Translations under genes and position numbers: made by a program
Shown here: piece after piece, positions 47,798 through 52,711 of the stretch
How positions within the stretch are numbered: position 1 is the stretch's first letter
How the letters are laid out: every line of letters begins with the position of its first letter
NCBI RefSeq assembly: GCF_023283765.1
Contig: NZ_JAKILG010000033.1
Coordinates: 1 to 52,711, forward strand
Length of the DNA stretch: 52,711 nucleotides
Reading direction: 5' to 3'
Source of the DNA: Shewanella profunda
GTDB taxonomy: Bacteria > Pseudomonadota > Gammaproteobacteria > Enterobacterales > Shewanellaceae
The notes under the pieces: generated by a model
Database searches by the model: none
The model's input: only the letters and a program-made list of their open reading frames with translations
Told to the model about the DNA's origin: nothing

Positions 47798-48244
47798 CTA
47801 TTTATTACGGCTGGCCAATGCGGCCAGCCGTTTTAGTTTTTCACCCAGTGTTCCGCTAATATTTTCCGCAAGAGCAGCAATGTGTTCTGCGGCAGCAGGG
47901 CTCAGTTCTTTGTGCGCTTGTTTAGGCTTTGCATCATACAATGCTAATCTCGGGTTGACTTTAACTTCAATTGCGGTAAGGATTGGGAGCGTTTCTGCTT
48001 GAAGCTGTGCTAATAGCTTCGGCTTTTGGAAATTAATTCGAGCGGCCCAAGCTGCCGAAGTGGTTTCAATCACAAGAACACCTTGGCGGAAATTAGCGAC
48101 TTTTAGTTGTTCCGCAACAGGACCTGCGACAATTTGCTTCACATGCTGATCCAGGTATAAAAGTAGTTCCGCTTTCTCAGCGATGTCAGGTAATTTACCT
48201 GATTGATGTAGTAATTGGCTGAGATCTTGAGGGGGCTTTTTCAT
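47798..48244 (-). CDS. dciA: DciA-family (DUF721) replicative helicase loader
   Basis: DUF721 proteins named DciA load the DnaB helicase in bacteria that lack the phage-derived DnaC. The 148-residue protein has the KH-like N-terminal domain with the family stretch VLVIETTSAAWAARINFQKPKLLAQL. A Lys/Pro/Ala-rich, probably flexible C-terminal tail follows. Its place next to lpxC and secA matches Vibrio and other gammaproteobacteria. The frame is open to 48322, but that would run into the divergent M23 gene; MKKPPQDLSQLL from ATG 48244 is the natural start. The function is assigned by family and context. Confidence 0.85.
   Translation of the reverse strand: MKKPPQDLSQLLHQSGKLPDIAEKAELLLYLDQHVKQIVAGPVAEQLKVANFRQGVLVIETTSAAWAARINFQKPKLLAQLQAETLPILTAIEVKVNPRLALYDAKPKQAHKELSPAAAEHIAALAENISGTLGEKLKRLAALASRNK
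47807..47838 (+). terminator. lpxC terminator, embedded in the 3' end of dciA
   Basis: ACGGCTGGCC (47807-47816) and GGCCAGCCGT (47822-47831) form a perfect 10-bp stem, followed on the plus strand by TTTAGTTTTT. The same bases read on the minus strand encode the last residues of dciA (KRLAALASRNK). Confidence 0.88.
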
Positions 48245-48271
48245 ATGATAATAAGATGGCTGAATTAGGCT

Positions 48272-49171
48272 ATGAGTGTAACAGTATTTATTCAAGGTCG
48301 GAATGGCGTCACGCGTTGGCAACCCAGTAAACGCTGGTTGCTACTTCCCATATTATTGTTGGCCACGGGGACCAGTATTTATCAACATAACTCTGCTCGA
48401 TTTGAAAATCAGCAAGCTAGTGTCGATAACGATCGTCTAGTACGTGAACAACAAAAGAAACAAGTCTTAGAGCTAAAAAGTGCCACAGAGTCTCAACTAG
48501 CTATGCTAGCGACTCATGTTGCGCGCATGCAAGCCAAAATCACCCGTCTCGAAGCTTTAGGTCAACAGGTCGCTCAACAAAACAAACTGGCTGAGGATTT
48601 TGATTTCTCCTCCGAAGTCGGTGTGGGCGGGTTAAGTGAGTTAGGCACTAACATCGAGCTTGGCCAGCTTATCGATGATATGGATAAGCTAGCGTCACGA
48701 ATTGACAATAATAATGTTCAATTGTCACTACTTGAAACAGTGTCATCTAACCACCATATAGATGATGAACGTTATATATCAGGTATCCCGCTCGATAAAG
48801 GTTGGTTATCGTCGCCCTATGGACTGCGTAATGATCCTTTCAATGGTCGCAGATCTGTGCATAAAGGCATTGATTTTACTGGTCGAGAAGGGGCTAAAGT
48901 GGTTGCGACCGCTGCTGGCGTGGTGACTTGGGCTGGGAATATGTTTGGTTATGGTGAGTTGGTCGAAATTGATCACGGTAACGGTTTACGTACTCGCTAT
49001 GGCCATAATAAAGCTTTGTCAGTAACTGTAGGTGATGTGGTCGCAAAGGGCGATACCATCGGCAGTATGGGAAGTACTGGGCGCTCAACTGGGGCCCATG
49101 TGCATTATGAAGTGTTGCGTGGCGGACAGCAGATAGATCCACAGAAGTTTGTCTACCGCAAAGCAAGTTAA
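48272..49171 (+). CDS. M23-family (LytM domain) metallopeptidase, membrane-anchored
   Basis: The protein has 299 residues: a short cytoplasmic N-terminus, one membrane span (WLLLPILLLATGTSIY, about residues 23-38), a coiled coil of about residues 45-105, and a C-terminal LytM domain of about residues 180-299. Zinc ligands are intact (His197 and Asp201 in HKGID, His278 in HVH with His276 as catalytic partner), so it should cleave peptidoglycan cross-bridges in the periplasm. It occupies the place that secM holds in enterobacteria, divergent from dciA by 27 bases and 60 bases before secA. Confidence 0.92.
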   Translation: MSVTVFIQGRNGVTRWQPSKRWLLLPILLLATGTSIYQHNSARFENQQASVDNDRLVREQQKKQVLELKSATESQLAMLATHVARMQAKITRLEALGQQVAQQNKLAEDFDFSSEVGVGGLSELGTNIELGQLIDDMDKLASRIDNNNVQLSLLETVSSNHHIDDERYISGIPLDKGWLSSPYGLRNDPFNGRRSVHKGIDFTGREGAKVVATAAGVVTWAGNMFGYGELVEIDHGNGLRTRYGHNKALSVTVGDVVAKGDTIGSMGSTGRSTGAHVHYEVLRGGQQIDPQKFVYRKAS

Positions 49172-49231
49172 TTGAAACATTGGCTTCTAGTTTCCATCAT
49201 GGACTTGGCCCACAGAGAATAAGTGATTCAG

Positions 49232-51955
49232 ATGTTTGGTAAATTACTGACAAAAGTATTTGGTAGCCGTAACGACCGTACCCTTAAAGGGCTGCAAAAG
49301 GTTGTTATTAAGATTAATTCGTTCGAAGCTGATTATGAAAAGTTAACCGATGAAGAGTTAAAGGCAAAAACTGCCGAATTCCGCGAACGGTTAGCTGCGG
49401 GTGAAACACTCGATGACATCATGGCTGAAGCGTTTGCTACAGTTCGTGAAGCGTCAAAGCGCGTGTTTGAAATGCGCCACTTCGATGTGCAATTACTCGG
49501 TGGTATGGTGCTTGATAGCAATCGTATTGCAGAAATGCGTACGGGTGAAGGTAAAACCTTAACCGCGACCCTACCTGCTTATCTTAATGCTCTGACTGGC
49601 AAAGGTGTTCACGTGATTACTGTGAACGACTACTTAGCACGTCGTGATGCCGAGAATAACCGCCCACTGTTTGAGTTTCTTGGTTTAACCGTTGGAATTA
49701 ACGTCGCAGGCATTGGTCAGCAAGAAAAGAAAGCTGCCTATAACGCTGATATTACCTATGGTACCAACAATGAATTTGGTTTCGATTACCTGCGCGATAA
49801 CATGGCATTTTCGCCACAGGACCGCGTGCAGCGTCCATTGCACTATGCCCTTATCGACGAAGTGGATTCAATCTTAATTGACGAAGCACGTACACCACTG
49901 ATCATTTCAGGTGCCGCCGAAGATAGCTCTGAGCTATATACCAAGATTAATACCCTTATCCCAAATCTTATCCGTCAAGAGAAAGAAGACACGGAAGAAT
50001 TTGTGGGTGAAGGTGACTACAGTATTGATGAAAAAGCCAGACAAGTTCATTTCACTGAGCGTGGTCAAGAAAGAGTAGAAAACCTGCTGATTGAACGTGG
50101 CATGCTAGCCGAAGGTGACTCTCTCTATTCTGCGGCCAATATTTCTCTGTTACACCATGTGAACGCAGCCCTGCGCGCGCATACTTTGTTCGAGCGTGAT
50201 GTTGACTATATCGTCCAAGATGGTGAAGTTATTATCGTCGATGAGCACACGGGTCGTACAATGCCAGGTCGTCGCTGGTCAGAGGGCTTACATCAAGCCG
50301 TTGAAGCCAAAGAAGGCGTACATATTCAGAACGAAAACCAGACATTAGCCTCGATCACCTTCCAGAACTACTTCCGCCAATACGAGAAGCTGGCAGGTAT
50401 GACTGGGACAGCTGATACTGAAGCGTTCGAATTCCAACATATTTACGGATTAGATACTGTCGTCGTACCGACTAACCGTCCAATGGTGCGTAAAGATATG
50501 GCCGACTTGGTTTACCTTACGGCCAATGAAAAGTATCAAGCTATCATTAAAGATATTAAAGATTGCCGTGAACGTGGTCAGCCAGTATTGGTGGGTACAG
50601 TATCAATCGAACAGTCTGAGTTGTTAGCACGCTTAATGGTGCAGGAAAAGATCCCGCACCAAGTATTGAACGCTAAGTTCCATGAGAAAGAAGCTGAAAT
50701 TGTCGCGCAAGCTGGTCGTACAGGTGCTGTGACGATTGCCACAAACATGGCCGGTCGCGGTACCGATATCGTACTTGGTGGCAACTGGAATATGGAAATC
50801 GATGCCCTCGAAAATCCGACGCCAGAGCAAAAAGCCAAGATCAAAGCCGATTGGCAAGTGCGCCATGATGCTGTAGTCGCTGCGGGCGGTTTACATATTT
50901 TAGGCACTGAACGTCACGAATCTCGCCGTATCGATAACCAATTACGTGGTCGTGCAGGTCGTCAAGGTGACGCGGGGTCTTCACGTTTCTATCTGTCAAT
51001 GGAAGATAGTTTAATGCGTATCTTCGCCTCAGATCGTGTCTCTGGCATGATGAAGAAACTGGGGATGGAAGAAGGCGAAGCGATTGAGCATCCATGGGTG
51101 TCCCGTGCTATCGAAAACGCACAGCGTAAAGTTGAAGCACGCAACTTTGATATCCGTAAGCAATTATTGGAGTTTGATGACGTTGCTAACGATCAACGGC
51201 AAGTGGTTTACGCCCAACGTAATGAGCTAATGGATGCTGAAAGTATTGAAGAAACCATCCAAAACATCCAAGACGATGTGATTGGTGCCGTGATCGAACA
51301 GTATATTCCACAGCAATCTGTCGAAGAACTATGGGATATTCCAGGTTTAGAGCAACGTTTAAACCAAGAGTTTATGCTCAAGTTACCTATCCAGGAATGG
51401 TTAGATAAAGAAGACGATCTACACGAAGAAACTCTGCGTGAACGGATTATTACTTCATGGGCCGATGCTTATAAGGCGAAAGAAGAAATGGTGGGTGCGC
51501 AAGTGCTACGCCAGTTCGAAAAAGCCGTTATGTTACAAACCCTCGATGGCCTGTGGAAAGAGCACTTAGCGGCGATGGATCATTTGCGTCAAGGTATTCA
51601 CTTACGTGGTTACGCACAGAAGAATCCAAAGCAAGAATATAAGCGTGAATCTTTTGAGCTATTTCAACAGCTACTCAATACATTGAAACACGACGTCATA
51701 AGCGTATTGTCGAAAGTGCAAGTACAAGCGCAATCAGATGTAGAAGAGATGGAGGCGCGTCGCCGTGAAGAAGACGCCAAGATCCAACGCGACTATCAAC
51801 ATGCGGCCGCTGAATCATTAGTTGGGACGGACGAATCTGAAGCCGTCACAGCTCAAACACCAATGATCCGTGATGGTGATAAAGTGGGCCGTAACGATCC
51901 ATGTCCTTGTGGCTCTGGCCGTAAGTATAAACAATGTCACGGCAAGTTAAATTAA
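49232..51955 (+). CDS. secA: Preprotein translocase ATPase SecA
   Basis: SecA drives unfolded preproteins through SecYEG. From ATG 49232 it has 907 residues. It shows the N-terminal [20 protein letters not shown], Walker [15 protein letters not shown] with Lys108, [19 protein letters not shown] (DEAD motif), [14 protein letters not shown] and [11 protein letters not shown] in the second motor domain. It ends with a zinc-binding tail [14 protein letters not shown] that contacts SecB. A GTG three codons earlier (49223) is in frame, but [11 protein letters not shown] is the family start. No mutT follows, unlike E. coli. Confidence 0.98.
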   Translation: MFGKLLTKVFGSRNDRTLKGLQKVVIKINSFEADYEKLTDEELKAKTAEFRERLAAGETLDDIMAEAFATVREASKRVFEMRHFDVQLLGGMVLDSNRIAEMRTGEGKTLTATLPAYLNALTGKGVHVITVNDYLARRDAENNRPLFEFLGLTVGINVAGIGQQEKKAAYNADITYGTNNEFGFDYLRDNMAFSPQDRVQRPLHYALIDEVDSILIDEARTPLIISGAAEDSSELYTKINTLIPNLIRQEKEDTEEFVGEGDYSIDEKARQVHFTERGQERVENLLIERGMLAEGDSLYSAANISLLHHVNAALRAHTLFERDVDYIVQDGEVIIVDEHTGRTMPGRRWSEGLHQAVEAKEGVHIQNENQTLASITFQNYFRQYEKLAGMTGTADTEAFEFQHIYGLDTVVVPTNRPMVRKDMADLVYLTANEKYQAIIKDIKDCRERGQPVLVGTVSIEQSELLARLMVQEKIPHQVLNAKFHEKEAEIVAQAGRTGAVTIATNMAGRGTDIVLGGNWNMEIDALENPTPEQKAKIKADWQVRHDAVVAAGGLHILGTERHESRRIDNQLRGRAGRQGDAGSSRFYLSMEDSLMRIFASDRVSGMMKKLGMEEGEAIEHPWVSRAIENAQRKVEARNFDIRKQLLEFDDVANDQRQVVYAQRNELMDAESIEETIQNIQDDVIGAVIEQYIPQQSVEELWDIPGLEQRLNQEFMLKLPIQEWLDKEDDLHEETLRERIITSWADAYKAKEEMVGAQVLRQFEKAVMLQTLDGLWKEHLAAMDHLRQGIHLRGYAQKNPKQEYKRESFELFQQLLNTLKHDVISVLSKVQVQAQSDVEEMEARRREEDAKIQRDYQHAAAESLVGTDESEAVTAQTPMIRDGDKVGRNDPCPCGSGRKYKQCHGKLN

Positions 51956-52007
51956 TCTGCTCCATCACAGATTAAGTCTACTGAACAAGTAGAATAGAAC
52001 GAACGCT

Positions 52008-52035
52008 AAAGGCAACTTATCTAAGTTGCCTTTTT
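52008..52035 (+). terminator. Terminator of secA
   Basis: AAAGGCAACTTA and TAAGTTGCCTTT pair around a 2-base loop, followed by T-rich sequence. Confidence 0.9.
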
Positions 52036-52166
52036 ATATCTACCAAGTCCTAGCCACATATGACTGCATTCGCTCAGAGGATTACCGTTCACTCTATACA
52101 GAAGCACAATCAGCAGCGCATAAACATTTATATAGAAGAGCAAAATTTATTCATTACATCTAGTTT

Positions 52167-52175
52167 TGTGGATAA
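52167..52175 (-). promoter_or_regulatory. DnaA box upstream of the rRNA operon
   Basis: The minus strand reads TTATCCACA, the perfect 9-base DnaA consensus, about 85 bases upstream of rrn P1. It is a single site, so it is not an origin. Any effect on rRNA transcription or DnaA titration is inference. Confidence 0.45.
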
Positions 52176-52251
52176 CTCTGAGGATAAATGGTGGGTATTG
52201 TGTGACTAACTGAAAGTATTGAAAAAAGATCATAAATTCTCAAAAAAGCCC

Positions 52252-52279
52252 TTGCAGAAAAAGTTTCGCTGCCTATAAT
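52252..52279 (+). promoter_or_regulatory. rRNA operon promoter P1
   Basis: TTGCAG (52252-52257) and an exact TATAAT (52274-52279) are spaced by 16 bases and followed by a GC-rich discriminator (GCGCATCC), the usual signature of stringent control by ppGpp. AT-rich runs just upstream could act as an UP element. Confidence 0.85.
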
Positions 52280-52389
52280 GCGCATCCACTGACACGGCAG
52301 ACAGCGAAACGCAAGTTAAGCAAAGAAAGCCAATCAGTTCATCGGTTAGCAAGCTAAACGGTGTGTGTTGAGAAAGTTGAAAAAACTAC

Positions 52390-52417
52390 TTGACGCAAAA
52401 ATGGGAATGCGTAGAAT
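52390..52417 (+). promoter_or_regulatory. rRNA operon promoter P2
   Basis: TTGACG (52390-52395) and TAGAAT (52412-52417) are spaced by 16 bases, about 138 bases after P1, copying the tandem P1-P2 layout of enterobacterial rrn operons. Confidence 0.85.
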
Positions 52418-52423
52418 ACGCAG

Positions 52424-52700
52424 CCCTGACCCGCTGAAAACACTGAGTGTGTAAGTGAATGGTCAACGCTCTTTAACAATTTATCAAGCAAATCTGTGTG
52501 GACACTCACAGGTGTTGAGTTAATCGAAACTGCTCGCTCTTAGTATTAGCTTCGGGTTGGCAGTCAAAAATTTAAATCAATATTTTCTGTATCACGAAAG
52601 TGATGAGTGTTCATAGTAATATGTACAGTTTGTTGCTGTGAAAGCAGTAACAAAAAATCAGAATTCATTGAGCCGAAACCTTCGGGTTTCAACAAAACTT
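52424..52700 (+). other. 16S rRNA precursor leader
   Basis: This is the transcribed spacer between P2 and mature 16S rRNA. It holds boxA and sequences such as TGTGTGGACACTC and ACCTTCGGGT that will pair with the spacer after 16S to make the RNase III processing stem. No coding frame of note exists. Confidence 0.8.
52468..52479 (+). promoter_or_regulatory. boxA antitermination site of the rRNA leader
   Basis: GCTCTTTAACAA is the rrn boxA recognised by NusB/NusE (S10), and the following ATTTATCAAGCAAATCTGTG closely follows the E. coli leader. It lets RNA polymerase read the long untranslated operon. Confidence 0.9.
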
Positions 52701-52711
52701 TAATTGAAGAG
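52701..52711 (+). rRNA. rrs: 16S ribosomal RNA, first 11 bases (continues past the window)
   Basis: The last bases TAATTGAAGAG match the start of gammaproteobacterial 16S rRNA (AAATTGAAGAG, then TTTGATC). The leader and boxA upstream confirm it. The rest of the rrn operon lies to the right. Confidence 0.9.

Larger units (their letters stand above)
51956..52251. other. Intergenic region between secA and the rRNA promoters
   Basis: It contains the secA terminator at its left end and one perfect DnaA box near the middle. A 49-codon plus-strand frame at 52060-52209 lacks a ribosome-binding site and is not called. Confidence 0.5.

Noticed and set aside
52060..52209. 49-codon plus-strand ORF between secA and the rRNA promoters
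   Set aside because: No ribosome-binding site, no recognisable sequence, and it contains the DnaA box; most likely chance.

Overview
The window is chromosomal DNA from a gammaproteobacterium, almost certainly a Shewanella or close relative. The protein sequences are close to E. coli and Vibrio. Shewanella-like traits are a DciA-type helicase loader beside lpxC/secA, a dcw cluster without ddlB, a DUF3014 membrane protein, and a long palindromic repeat with TATACCCAA ends. It is mostly conserved core genome. Accessory content is limited to an insertion-sequence end, one palindromic repeat and a few small or hypothetical genes.

Layout. 1-255: right end of an IS4-family (IS50/Tn5-group) element, cut by the window edge. 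289-4711: DUF3014 protein, recG and yicC, all on the minus strand. 4792-5056: a 265-bp palindromic repeat. 5186-6706: rph and pyrE (plus), with an attenuator-like terminator between them. 7001-9910: folE and a secreted S9 peptidase (minus). 10047-12349: coaBC-dut-slmA operon (minus), divergent from radC. 13161-13741: rpmB-rpmG with promoter, leader hairpin and terminator. 13806-15357: ArgR-box cluster and argA. 15412-16928: rarD and yigI (minus). 17186-20772: recQ convergent with a TPR/degenerate-GGDEF protein. 21014-26140: leucine operon with a complete attenuator (leuL leader peptide, leuABCD, terminator). 26593-29623: fadL and glpK. 29709-30038: a hypothetical gene. 30618-47786: the division and cell-wall (dcw) cluster mraZ-rsmH-ftsL-ftsI-murE-murF-mraY-murD-ftsW-murG-murC-ftsQ-ftsA-ftsZ-lpxC. 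47798-51955: dciA, an M23 peptidase and secA. 52252-52711: the double promoter, leader and first bases of a 16S rRNA gene.

How the genes work together. The dcw block makes and assembles the septal wall. MurC-F, MraY and MurG build lipid II, FtsW and FtsI polymerise it, and FtsQ/L/A/Z form the divisome. LpxC commits carbon to lipid A. SlmA, encoded about 20 kb away, blocks FtsZ over the nucleoid. The pyrE, dut, coaBC, folE, argA and leuABCD genes cover nucleotide, cofactor and amino-acid synthesis. RecG and RecQ cover DNA repair; RadC is historically linked to repair.

Most interesting details: a 68-bp tandem duplication at the murE/murF junction that creates a 23-codon ORF linked by ATGA overlaps to both genes; a readable leu attenuator; a 20-bp perfect palindrome next to an exact TATAAT upstream of glpK; and the lpxC terminator written inside the last codons of the convergent dciA gene. 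I found no clearly new multi-gene system, CRISPR array, prophage or tRNA gene.
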